Below, piece after piece: positions 46,773-55,025 of a stretch of DNA of 64,000 nucleotides. Location of the stretch: contig NZ_FOJS01000007.1 in the NCBI RefSeq assembly GCF_900111865.1, positions 1 to 64,000 on the forward strand, read 5' to 3'. Both the position numbers and the translations under genes were made by a program. Below the pieces are notes generated by a model that made no database searches, was not told the DNA's origin, and was given only the letters and a program-made list of their open reading frames with translations. Position 1 is the stretch's first letter; each line of letters begins with the position of its first letter. The DNA is from Parageobacillus thermantarcticus. GTDB taxonomy: Bacteria > Bacillota > Bacilli > Bacillales > Anoxybacillaceae.

Positions 46773-47960
46773 TTAGACGGCTTCTAACGCCCATTTTTCC
46801 CGCTCTTTGACAAACAATAGCCCAAGCTCATGATGTTCGTCTTCATATAACGCCCCTTGGACGAAGCGAACTTCTTCGTTTTCATCCACTACTTCTAATT
46901 TACAAAATGCCCGGTTTCGTTGCAACGCTTCGTAAAATTCCGTTTCCGTTTTTACCGGCATCCCGTTCACTTTCGTGATCACTTCGCCAATTTGCAGTTC
47001 CATTTTTTCCGCCTTCGAGTGCGGAAGAATGCCTAAAATGACAAGGCCATGTTCACGTTTCGAAAAATGCGGAGGTTTCAAACGGTCTTGCCGATGCACA
47101 TAGAAAGCAAGCCATTCCCTTCCGATCAAGGCAAGCGCCGCCGCAACTATGGAAAGCGGCGCATACCAATATCCGCCTACGGCAAACAAGCTAACGATCG
47201 ATGCGAGCATCATCACTTTTTGGCCGGTAAAATGAATCGACGCTTTCGGAAGCGTTCCTTGCACGCGCTGGGAAAATCCGATGAAAAACGGCACAAGCAT
47301 CAACGAATAAGCATCCCCGTCATAAGGAAACAACGGCCACCATGAAAATGGGGGCGGAAGTTCCCCGGCAACCGGAAGCAATACGGGAACGAACCAAAGC
47401 CGCTGTGACCAATGCTCTCCAACAACAAATCCGCGCTTGCTTTTTGCCAGCTGCGGAGACGTTTCGATGGCGCCGTTACGCAAAATAAGCCACGCTTCTA
47501 CAAAAAGCAATAAAGCGAGCAAAATCGCGAGCGCCGCCATATTCGTCTCGCCAAGCTCGGGAAAAAAGCGTTTCAAAGCTGGGAAGACTTCTTTGTTATT
47601 TGCTAGAAAACTAACAATCAACAACGCTGTGCCTACCGTATACGCTGGAGAAAGCAGCCGCATTTGCAACGTCAATCCAAACGCGATCGTCACAAGCGCA
47701 ATGAGCGAAACGGCATCGCGCGGAAACGCGACGCCGGCAGCGACAGCCACTAGCGATAAAATCAGCCCGGCGGCAAGGCCGCTTCGCCAAAAAAACTTGC
47801 TTTCATGAAACGGACTGTATACGCGAATATGAAAATGTTTTCTTTCCCGTTTTACACGCTGCCATCCGGCGACAAGCGCCAGCACTATTCCATAGTAAAA
47901 CAACGGCTGCACAAATAGCCGCAAAACGCCTTTGAGCACTTCCAACACCCATATGGACAT
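46773..47960 (-). CDS. minJ: Cell division topological determinant MinJ
   Basis: 395 residues. About eight membrane helices (residues 5-290), then a C-terminal PDZ domain with HGLVILGILPHSKAEKMELQIGEVITKVNGMPVKT. In B. subtilis MinJ links DivIVA to MinD at poles and septa. The neighbours racA (also DivIVA-dependent) and ftsEX support the role. No signal peptide. Confidence 0.9.
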   Translation of the reverse strand: MSIWVLEVLKGVLRLFVQPLFYYGIVLALVAGWQRVKRERKHFHIRVYSPFHESKFFWRSGLAAGLILSLVAVAAGVAFPRDAVSLIALVTIAFGLTLQMRLLSPAYTVGTALLIVSFLANNKEVFPALKRFFPELGETNMAALAILLALLLFVEAWLILRNGAIETSPQLAKSKRGFVVGEHWSQRLWFVPVLLPVAGELPPPFSWWPLFPYDGDAYSLMLVPFFIGFSQRVQGTLPKASIHFTGQKVMMLASIVSLFAVGGYWYAPLSIVAAALALIGREWLAFYVHRQDRLKPPHFSKREHGLVILGILPHSKAEKMELQIGEVITKVNGMPVKTETEFYEALQRNRAFCKLEVVDENEEVRFVQGALYEDEHHELGLLFVKEREKWALEAV

Positions 47961-48193
47961 ACCGCCATCACCTCGCTATATTCGCGATCCTTTATTTTTT
48001 ATTCTATCAAATCGTTGCCATAAATCCTATGATCGCACGCATATTTTTTTCAGCATCTTTTGCCAATGGATGCCGAACGGTTCCGCATCACGACTTTCTT
48101 TGCCGAATCCGCACTAGTTTTGTCAAGCTGAAAGGAATTTCCGCCGCGGTGGAAAATGATATAAAACAAGATGAAAAAGGAGGAATCGTGTAT

Positions 48194-48682
48194 ATGGAAT
48201 TAAAAACAAGCAATGTCGCGAAACGCCTTGGGGTATCGCCGAAAACGATTCAGCGCTGGGTAAAAAAATACCATATCCCATGCCAAAAAAACGAAGCGGG
48301 CCACTACGTATTCGACGCCGAAGCGGTCTCTTTGCTCGAACAAATTAAATTTGAACAAGGAGCGGCATTGGAGCAACGCGACAGTCAAGATCCGCCAAAC
48401 CAATTCTCCGCTGAAGCGCTAGTTGCCGTTTACAATCAGCTTGCCTCCCGCCTCCAGCACATCGAACACACGCTTGACCAAAAAGCCGATGATGTCGTTT
48501 CCGTTCAGCTTCTCCAGCATCGTCAAGAAATCGAAGAATTAGCTTCCCATCTTCACACACTCGAACAGCGCATTGCCAAATTAGAAGAAAACGCGAATAA
48601 AGAACAAGCGGGCGCAGCGGAAAACGCCAAACAAAAACCGAAACGCCGCAGACTCGGCCACTTTATGAGTTTGTTTCCGTAA
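48194..48682 (+). CDS. racA: Chromosome-anchoring protein RacA
   Basis: 162 residues. An N-terminal MerR-like winged helix (ELKTSNVAKRLGVSPKTIQRWVKKYHIPCQKNEAGHYVFD) binds DNA, and a long coiled coil (about 85-140, QHIEHTLDQKADDV onward) ends in a basic tail KQKPKRRRLGH. RacA anchors origin DNA to DivIVA at the pole during sporulation. AAGGAGG precedes; ATG 48194 or GTG 48188 may be used. Next to minJ, another DivIVA partner, though on the other strand. Confidence 0.85.
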   Translation: MELKTSNVAKRLGVSPKTIQRWVKKYHIPCQKNEAGHYVFDAEAVSLLEQIKFEQGAALEQRDSQDPPNQFSAEALVAVYNQLASRLQHIEHTLDQKADDVVSVQLLQHRQEIEELASHLHTLEQRIAKLEENANKEQAGAAENAKQKPKRRRLGHFMSLFP

Positions 48683-48695
48683 TTCTCATCATTTC

Positions 48696-48734
48696 AAAAA
48701 ACTCCTTTCTCTTTTCGAGAACAGGAGTTTTTTT
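48696..48734 (+). terminator. Terminator of racA
   Basis: AAAAACTCCT / AGGAGTTTTT stem, 14 nt after the stop, with a T7 tail on the plus strand. Confidence 0.88.
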
Positions 48735-48847
48735 GTGGGCAACATTCCTTTACATTTTCTTCATTGATTTTTTATTATTTTTTAATGATCGTTATTTATA
48801 ATGAACGATGCTTTACTGAAGCTGCATCAAAAAGGAGCGGAACAATA

Positions 48848-50518
48848 ATGGAGCGAAACGAACGAACGGCGATCGGGATCGCTTTGCTTCTTTTAGCTGT
48901 TTACCTTTCTCCGCTTTATATACTAGGAGAAAACGCGCATATCCGGGTACATGACAATATGGATTCAAACATCGCTTGGTATAAAGTGCTGACGCGAAGC
49001 GGTGAGCTGTTCGGCCCGATTAACGCGACGATTCCGCAAGTGATTAACGGGCTTCCGCGCAACGCGTTTGGCACAGAATTCAGCGGCATCGTTTGGCTCC
49101 ATGCCCTGTTTCCTTCGATGGTCGCATATGCGCTTAGCCAGACGATCACCCGCGTTTTCGCGTTTATCGGCATGTATGTGTTGTTAAAAAGGCACTTCCT
49201 TCCAAATAAAGAGTCTTATCTTATTCGCGTCGGCGCGTCATTGGCATTCGCTCTCACTCCGTTTTGGCCGTCGGGGATGTTGAGCACACTCGGCATGCCG
49301 CTGGCGCTATGGGCGTTTTTAACGATCCGGAAAGGCGAAGCGACATGGAAAGAATGGCTTGTTCTTGTGCTGTTACCGTTTTACGCAAGTTTCGTGCTCG
49401 GATTTTTCTTCTTTCTTGCCGCAATGGGACTGCTATGGCTGCGCGACGTCATCGTCCAAAAACGGTGGAACTGGCCGTTTTTTGGTGCGATTGCGTTGAT
49501 GACAGGCATTTTTTTGGCAATTGAATATCGTCTCGTTTATTCGCTCGTATTTGGCGAAGAACCGACAAGCCGAAACGAATTTCTTTCTTCGCGGCTCAGT
49601 TTTCTTCATTGCGTGCGGCTTACGTTCAAAAACTACTTGCTTGGCCATACGCATGTGATGACCGTGCATACGTTTGTCATTCTTCCTATTTTATGGATCG
49701 CTTTCTTTTTCGCTTTGGCAAAACGAAGCGAAACGCTCGAAAAGCGATTTCTTTTCTTGTTTGTGCTGAATTTTGTCTTGTCGACATGGTACGCGTTTTG
49801 GTTTTACAAAGGATGGCAGCCGTTAAAAGAACACTTTTCTTTGTTAAATACGTTTAACTTTGCCCGGTTCCATTTTTTGCGGCCAATGGTCATCTATTTA
49901 GATTTTGCGTTGGCGCTGCAAATTCTTTGGAAACGGGGAATCCGATGGCGGCGCGTTGTTCCTGTCGCCTTGGCGCTGCAGCTATTGATTCTTGGCGGCT
50001 TTAACGAAGAGATTCGCTACCGCCTCATCGGGACGCCTTCGTTTAAAGAATTTTACGCAGAACATTTGTTTAACGAAATCAAACAATATATCGGCAAACC
50101 GCAAAGTTCCTATCGCGTCGCCAGCGTCGGACTCCATCCGGCGATCGCGCAATATAACGGGTTTTACACGCTTGATACGTATAACAATTTTTATCCGTTG
50201 TCTTACAAACATCAATTTCGCAAAATTATCGCCAAAGAGCTCGATAAAAGCCCTGTTCTTAAAGATTACTTTGATCATTGGGGCAATCGCGTCTACCTGT
50301 TCTCCGCCGAGCTTGGCAAGCATTATATGTTCCGCAAAACATCGCATAAAAAAATTCATCATTTCGATATCAATACGAAAGTGTTTAAGCAGATGGGAGG
50401 ACGCTATATTTTCTCTTCCGTTCCAATCATGAACGCGAAGGAAATTCATCTCCGATTGTTGAGAACGTTCGAAGATTCACAATCTGTTTGGAAAATTTAT
50501 TTATATGAAGTGGAGTAA
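48848..50518 (+). CDS. Polytopic membrane protein, YkoS-like (DUF6044), putative GT-C glycosyltransferase
   Basis: 556 residues with about ten membrane helices in the first two-thirds and a soluble C-terminal part. An early loop reads HIRVHDNMDSNIAWYKVL, with acidic residues typical of GT-C enzymes. B. subtilis YkoS and YfhO have this design; YfhO moves GlcNAc onto lipoteichoic acid. AAAGGAGCGG precedes the ATG at 48848. First gene of a three-gene plus-strand cassette; TATAAT at 48797-48802 is a candidate -10. The acceptor is unknown. Confidence 0.8.
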   Translation: MERNERTAIGIALLLLAVYLSPLYILGENAHIRVHDNMDSNIAWYKVLTRSGELFGPINATIPQVINGLPRNAFGTEFSGIVWLHALFPSMVAYALSQTITRVFAFIGMYVLLKRHFLPNKESYLIRVGASLAFALTPFWPSGMLSTLGMPLALWAFLTIRKGEATWKEWLVLVLLPFYASFVLGFFFFLAAMGLLWLRDVIVQKRWNWPFFGAIALMTGIFLAIEYRLVYSLVFGEEPTSRNEFLSSRLSFLHCVRLTFKNYLLGHTHVMTVHTFVILPILWIAFFFALAKRSETLEKRFLFLFVLNFVLSTWYAFWFYKGWQPLKEHFSLLNTFNFARFHFLRPMVIYLDFALALQILWKRGIRWRRVVPVALALQLLILGGFNEEIRYRLIGTPSFKEFYAEHLFNEIKQYIGKPQSSYRVASVGLHPAIAQYNGFYTLDTYNNFYPLSYKHQFRKIIAKELDKSPVLKDYFDHWGNRVYLFSAELGKHYMFRKTSHKKIHHFDINTKVFKQMGGRYIFSSVPIMNAKEIHLRLLRTFEDSQSVWKIYLYEVE

Positions 50519-50536
50519 GGAAAGGAGGAGAAAACG

Positions 50537-51529
50537 ATGCAAAAACCGATTTTGACGATCGTCGTTCCTTGTTATAACGAAGAGGACGTTTTGCCGGAAA
50601 CGATCAAACAGTTAACGAACGTCTTGGAAAATTTATTGGAAGAGCATTTAATCGCGATCGGAAGCAAAATATTGTTTGTCGATGATGGCAGCCGTGACCG
50701 TACGTGGGAGCTGATTGAACAAGAAAGCGAACGGAACCCGTTTGTCACCGGCATTAAGCTGTCTCGCAACTTTGGCCACCAAAAAGCGCTGCTCGCCGGA
50801 CTGGAAACGGCAAAAAATGATTCCGACTGCGTCATTTCCATCGACGCGGATTTGCAAGACGATGTTTCCGCCATCCGTGAATTTGTCGTGAAATATTGGG
50901 AAGGCTATGATATCGTTTACGGGGTGCGGCGCAGCCGCGACACCGATACATGGTTTAAAAGAGCGACCGCGCAATGGTTTTACCGCTTCATGCAAAAATT
51001 AGGCGTTCAATTAGTGTACAATCACGCCGATTTTCGCTTAATGAGCAAGCGCGCTCTGGAGGAATTGAGCCGCTACACAGAAGTGAACATCTTCTTGCGC
51101 GGAATCGTGCCGCTGCTTGGTTTTCGGTCAACGGAAGTGTTTTATGACCGTAAAGAACGTTTTGCTGGGCAATCGAAATATCCGCTAAAAAAAATGCTGG
51201 CGTTTGCGTTTGATGGGGTTACTTCTTTTAGCATCGCTCCGATTCGTTTCATTACCTTCATTGGCTTTCTCGCTTTTCTCCTTAGCAGCATCGCCGGCAT
51301 ATACGCGCTAACCGTCAAATTGCTTGGCCATGCCGAATCGGGTTGGACATCCATCATCATTTCAATTTGGTTCATCGGCGGCTTGTTGCTAATGGGAATC
51401 GGCCTTATTGGAGAATACATCGGTAAAATTTACCAAGAAGTAAAAAGACGACCGCGGTTTACGATTGAAAAAACATTGCGTTCCCCATCGCTTTCGCCAC
51501 TTTCCAAAAAAGAAAAGGTGCGGCTATGA
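50537..51529 (+). CDS. Polyprenyl-phosphate glycosyltransferase (GT2, YkoT/GtrB-like)
   Basis: 330 residues. The GT2 catalytic domain begins LTIVVPCYNEEDVLPETI; FVDDGSRDRTWELIE and ISIDADLQDDVSAIREFV hold the DXD-type metal site; AGQSKYPLKKML marks the membrane face. Two C-terminal membrane helices follow (about 235-310). It transfers a sugar from UDP-sugar to undecaprenyl phosphate. AAAGGAGGAG upstream; its stop overlaps the gtrA start (ATGA). Confidence 0.9.
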   Translation: MQKPILTIVVPCYNEEDVLPETIKQLTNVLENLLEEHLIAIGSKILFVDDGSRDRTWELIEQESERNPFVTGIKLSRNFGHQKALLAGLETAKNDSDCVISIDADLQDDVSAIREFVVKYWEGYDIVYGVRRSRDTDTWFKRATAQWFYRFMQKLGVQLVYNHADFRLMSKRALEELSRYTEVNIFLRGIVPLLGFRSTEVFYDRKERFAGQSKYPLKKMLAFAFDGVTSFSIAPIRFITFIGFLAFLLSSIAGIYALTVKLLGHAESGWTSIIISIWFIGGLLLMGIGLIGEYIGKIYQEVKRRPRFTIEKTLRSPSLSPLSKKEKVRL

Positions 51530-51910
51530 ATCAGTCATTTTTTCGATTTTTGCTTGTCGGCATCATCCACACTGCGGCCGGATTATCGATAATGTATCTT
51601 CTTTACCATCTCTGCCACGTTTCGTATTGGTGGGCAACGTTAGTCGGCAATGCGATCGGCGCGGTCGCAAGCTACATATTGAATCGAACGTTTACGTTCC
51701 GAAGCAGCGTTCCCATTATCGAAAGTGTGTTCCGCTTTATCGCGGTCATGATCGTGTGCTATTATTTTTCGTACCGTCTAAGCAAACAGCTCGCTGATTG
51801 GGTGGCGCTGACGGTCGGCATCATTTCTCGATGCTGCGATTTTGCTTGGCGCGGGATTTTATACGATGTTGAATTATATTGGACAAAAACGATTTGTATT
51901 TTCTCGTTAA
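51526..51910 (+). pseudogene. GtrA-family flippase, frameshifted
   Basis: The first ~98 residues are a normal GtrA protein (FFRFLLVGIIHTAAGLSIMYLLY; NAIGAVASYILNRTFTFRS). Near 51820 the frame changes: the open frame reads IISRCCDFAWRGIL, but the next frame reads ASFLDAAILLGAGFYTM, then LNYIGQKRFVFSR and TAA at 51908-51910. That is the expected GtrA ending, and it stops right before a terminator, while the open frame runs through the terminator to 51954. One extra base would explain it. GtrA proteins flip the lipid-linked sugar made by the upstream enzyme. Confidence 0.8.
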
Positions 51911-51945
51911 AAAAACGGGCAACGCTTGAGGCGCTGCCCGTTTCG
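51911..51945. terminator. Bidirectional terminator between gtrA and ctpB
   Basis: ACGGGCAACGC / GCGCTGCCCGT stem with a 6-nt loop, A-run before and T-rich tail after, between convergent genes. Confidence 0.87.
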
Positions 51946-51947
51946 CT

Positions 51948-53390
51948 TTATTGAAACAACACTTTCATCGCTGTCTTCAGCTGAACATCATTGTTTTCGT
52001 CGCGAATCGCGTCCATCACTTTCGCCTGCAATACGTCGGCGGTGTTTTTATCGATTTTTCCGGTTGGCGGAAGTTTATTCGCCTTTTGGAACGCTTTTAC
52101 GGCCGACTCGGTTTCTTTGCTGAAGTAGCCGTCAGTGCGGCCCGGGTCAAATCCAATCCCTTTCAACATTTGCTGGGCGTTTTTCACTTGTTCGTTGTTC
52201 ATATCAAACACGAGCGCTTTTTCGATATGAAGCGGACTTGCGTGGAAGTAATCCGGTTGTTTGACTTCAACGTCCGGCTTGACTCCTTTCTTATGAATCC
52301 AATGGCCGTCCGGCGTCAACCATTTATAAAGCGTTAATTTTATGTTGCTGCCGTCCCCCATCGGAATCGCTTGCTGCACCGTTCCTTTTCCGAACGATGT
52401 TTCGCCGACGAGCTTGTATCCCCCCGCTTCTTTCATCGCGCCAGCCAAAATTTCCGAAGCAGACGCGCTACCTTTGTCAATTAACACGACGATCGGGTAC
52501 GGCTTTTTCACGGTCAAATCGGAATAAAAGCGCTGCTTATCGCCATCGCGCTCTTCAATTTGCACGTACGGTTTATCTTTCGGAATGAATTGTTTTAAAA
52601 TTTCCTCCACGCTTTGCAAATAACCGCCTGGATTGCCGCGTACATCAATGATTAAACCATCGATATGGTCATCTTCCAATTTCGCTAATTTCTCTTTAAA
52701 ATCTCGTGCTGTATTTTCGGAAAACGATGTTACTTCTAAATAGCCGACTTTTTTCCCATTATACGTTTTTACCGAATCATAAACCGTTTCAATCGGAATT
52801 TCGTCGCGGACTACTTTTACTTTAATGATTTCTTTTACGCCAGGACGAAGAATATCCAATTGTACCGTCGTCCCTTTTTTTCCGCGAATCTTCAACACGG
52901 CTTCATATAAATCAAGACCTTCTAAACTTTCACCATTTACTCTTAAAATTTGATCATTCGGCTTTAATCCCGCTTTTTCCGCCGGTGAATTTTTAATTGG
53001 CGCGACAATCGTCACTTTTCCGTCAATCATGCTGACTTCGGCGCCGATTCCTTCAAACGAAGAATCGAGCGACTCGTTAAATTGTTCGGTCGTTTCTTCG
53101 TCCATATAAACAGAATACGGATCGTTCAGCGTGCTGATCATTCCTTGGATCGCGCCTTGAATTAATTTGTCGTCATCGACTTTTTCCACATAGCGGTTTT
53201 TAATCAGTTCGTAAGCTTGTTCGACTTTTTTCAGTTCTTTCTCATCATTGTTCGTTAACGTTTTATCCGGCGCAACAAACGCTACGTCATGGTCGTCATT
53301 AGAAGCCGCAAACTGCATGCCTGCGTACGTACCGCCGGCGCCGACTAACATCGATAAAGCCATAAGCATTGCTGTTGTTTTTTTATTCAC
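51948..53390 (-). CDS. ctpB: Carboxy-terminal processing protease CtpB (S41)
   Basis: 480 residues. An N-terminal membrane anchor (MNKKTTAMLMALSMLVGAGG) precedes a PDZ domain with GIGAEVSMIDGKVTIVAP. The S41 protease has Ser in KGSASASEILAGAM and Lys in SFGKGTVQQ, and a C-terminal peptidoglycan-binding domain reads QMLKGIGFDPGRTDGYFSKETESAVKAFQ. In B. subtilis CtpB cleaves SpoIVFA and so times sigma-K activation. Near the ftsEX genes as in Bacillus. Confidence 0.94.
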   Translation of the reverse strand: MNKKTTAMLMALSMLVGAGGTYAGMQFAASNDDHDVAFVAPDKTLTNNDEKELKKVEQAYELIKNRYVEKVDDDKLIQGAIQGMISTLNDPYSVYMDEETTEQFNESLDSSFEGIGAEVSMIDGKVTIVAPIKNSPAEKAGLKPNDQILRVNGESLEGLDLYEAVLKIRGKKGTTVQLDILRPGVKEIIKVKVVRDEIPIETVYDSVKTYNGKKVGYLEVTSFSENTARDFKEKLAKLEDDHIDGLIIDVRGNPGGYLQSVEEILKQFIPKDKPYVQIEERDGDKQRFYSDLTVKKPYPIVVLIDKGSASASEILAGAMKEAGGYKLVGETSFGKGTVQQAIPMGDGSNIKLTLYKWLTPDGHWIHKKGVKPDVEVKQPDYFHASPLHIEKALVFDMNNEQVKNAQQMLKGIGFDPGRTDGYFSKETESAVKAFQKANKLPPTGKIDKNTADVLQAKVMDAIRDENNDVQLKTAMKVLFQ

Positions 53391-53561
53391 AATTTCTCCT
53401 CCTCACCCTATGCCATACAGGAAAGGCACCACACAATGTGCCGTGCGATGCCTTCTATTTTCATCATATGACCAGCTTGTACACCGTATGATCGCATTCT
53501 GTCTCCTCTGCATTACTAGTTTACACATTTCCCGCCGTTTTCTCAACCTAGATAGGTTTTC

Positions 53562-53605
53562 AAAAAAAGTGCAGGGTGTCCCATAAACATAGTGGAACAC
53601 CCTGC
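53562..53605 (-). terminator. Terminator of the doxX-pirin operon
   Basis: GCAGGGTGTTCC / GGGACACCCTGC-type stem, followed by CACTTTTTTTG on the minus strand, about 70 nt after the pirin stop. Confidence 0.87.
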
Positions 53606-53672
53606 AACACACTACTGTATATACAGAATAAACCTATCTATCGTATTCTGTTTTGGTCTATCTCCGTGTTCG

Positions 53673-54377
53673 TTACGGTAAATCAATTAGCATAAAGCGC
53701 GCACCATTTTCTGATGCGATATGAAGCGTCGGCGTTTCCGTAATCCGCGCCGAATCGCGCTTGCGCAACGCCGTTTCTCCGTTTAATGTAACATCGCCTT
53801 CAATCACAAAGAAAAAGATTCTTCGTCCTTCTTGCTGCGTAAATGTAAGTTCGCGCCCCGCTTCTAAATCGGAAAGATAAATCGTCAAGTCTTGATGGAT
53901 ATGGGCAATTTCCGAAGAAGAAGGATTTTTCGTCACAACCGGAAGCAACGCGTTTTTCATTTTCTCCACATTAAACGTCGTCCGCTCATATGATGGGGTT
54001 AACCCGCGAACTTCAGGCAAAAACCATAGCTGCAAAAAATTCACTTCTTCCGTTGGCGATGGGTTCGTTTCCGAGTGGACGATCCCCGTCCCTGCCGACA
54101 TCCGTTGCACGCCGCCAAACGTTGTCGTCGCGGTATGCCCCGTGCTGTCTTCATGTTTTAAATGACCTTTTAGCACAATCGAAACGATTTCCATTTCTTG
54201 ATGAGGGTGGGCGCCAAATCCTCTAAGCGGTGCGACAAAATCGTCGTTTAATACGCGCATCGGACCAAACTGGATATTATTCGGATCATAATAGTCGCCA
54301 AAAGAAAAACTATGGTACGTCTTTAACCAGCCATAATCGGCATGATAGCGAGATTGCGCGGGATATACTTGAATCAT
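53673..54377 (-). CDS. Pirin family protein
   Basis: 234 residues, bicupin. N-terminal YHSFSFGDYYDPNNIQFGPMRVLNDD, metal-binding region GFGAHPHQEMEIVSIVLKG (two His), HEDSTGH, SAGTGIVHSE and a C-terminal cupin. Similar to E. coli YhhW/YhaK; some members have quercetinase activity. Follows the doxX gene by 28 nt; shared MhqR-like control suggests a role against quinones or electrophiles. Confidence 0.88.
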   Translation of the reverse strand: MIQVYPAQSRYHADYGWLKTYHSFSFGDYYDPNNIQFGPMRVLNDDFVAPLRGFGAHPHQEMEIVSIVLKGHLKHEDSTGHTATTTFGGVQRMSAGTGIVHSETNPSPTEEVNFLQLWFLPEVRGLTPSYERTTFNVEKMKNALLPVVTKNPSSSEIAHIHQDLTIYLSDLEAGRELTFTQQEGRRIFFFVIEGDVTLNGETALRKRDSARITETPTLHIASENGARFMLIDLP

Positions 54378-54404
54378 GCGTACACTCTCCTCTTTATGTT
54401 AAGT

Positions 54405-54806
54405 TTACCCAAAAATAACCGCATCAAGTGCATACTGTCCCGGACCGATGAGCGCCACCCCAATGGCAACGATGATGATTGCAAGGTTGTACTCATATCC
54501 GTTTTGCGTCGCCCAATATCCATTTGGCCCATGCACTTTCGCGATTGCTACGATCATCGACACAACCATCAATAAAGCAGCAAGCGGAGTCCATAAACCA
54601 ACGGCAAATAAAATGCCGCCGACTAGTTCACTCACCCCCGCGGCAATCGCCATCGCCTTTCCTGGTTTTAATCCAATTGACTCCATCCAGCCGGCCGTGC
54701 CCTTAAGTCCGGGCCCGCCAAACCAGCCGAACAATTTTTGGGCGCCATGCCCCGCGAATGTAAGTCCAAAAACTAAACGGATTAATAACAATCCGATGCT
54801 TGCCAT
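54405..54806 (-). CDS. DoxX family membrane protein
   Basis: About 133 residues, four membrane segments. IRLVFGLTFAGHGAQKLFGWFGGPGLKGTAGWMESIGL and GVSELVGGILFAVGLWTPLAALL are DoxX signatures. Bacillus relatives (CatD, MhqP) are induced by quinones and diamide. AAAGGAG precedes; ATG 54806 is given, GTG codons at 54809 and 54815 are alternatives. First gene of a pair with pirin. Confidence 0.88.
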   Translation of the reverse strand: MASIGLLLIRLVFGLTFAGHGAQKLFGWFGGPGLKGTAGWMESIGLKPGKAMAIAAGVSELVGGILFAVGLWTPLAALLMVVSMIVAIAKVHGPNGYWATQNGYEYNLAIIIVAIGVALIGPGQYALDAVIFG

Positions 54807-54845
54807 CACTAACACACTCCTTTTGTCATTATCTTTATTTCATAA

Positions 54846-54861
54846 ATCTCGAATTCAAGAT
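54846..54861. promoter_or_regulatory. MhqR-like operator upstream of doxX
   Basis: ATCTCGAATTCAAGAT is a near-perfect palindrome (one mismatch pair) just downstream of the -10 box. It resembles the inverted repeat recognised by the quinone-sensing MarR-type repressor MhqR of Bacillus. Confidence 0.7.
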
Positions 54862-54864
54862 AAA

Positions 54865-54893
54865 AGTATAAAACTATCATCCGGATCTGTCAA
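54865..54893 (-). promoter_or_regulatory. Sigma-A promoter of doxX-pirin
   Basis: Perfect -35 TTGACA (54893-54888), 17-bp spacer, -10 TATACT (54870-54865). Confidence 0.85.
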
Positions 54894-54986
54894 CCAAAAA
54901 TGATTGCCCCCGATTAAAAATAGATTTCATTCACCGGACTGCAAACGGAATTTTATGCACGGCTTTGCGATCCGTCCAACATACAG

Positions 54987-55019
54987 GCAAAAAACCGAGC
55001 AGTGCCTCACTGCTCGGTT
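54987..55019 (-). terminator. Terminator of ftsE-ftsX-murein hydrolase operon
   Basis: A 12-bp perfect stem, AACCGAGCAGTG / CACTGCTCGGTT, directly after the stop codon, with TTTTTTG on the minus strand. Confidence 0.9.
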
Positions 55020-55025
55020 TCACAT

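Noticed and set aside
53403-53612. 69-codon frame upstream of ctpB
   Set aside because: Covers the pirin terminator and the ctpB promoter region; no ribosome binding site.
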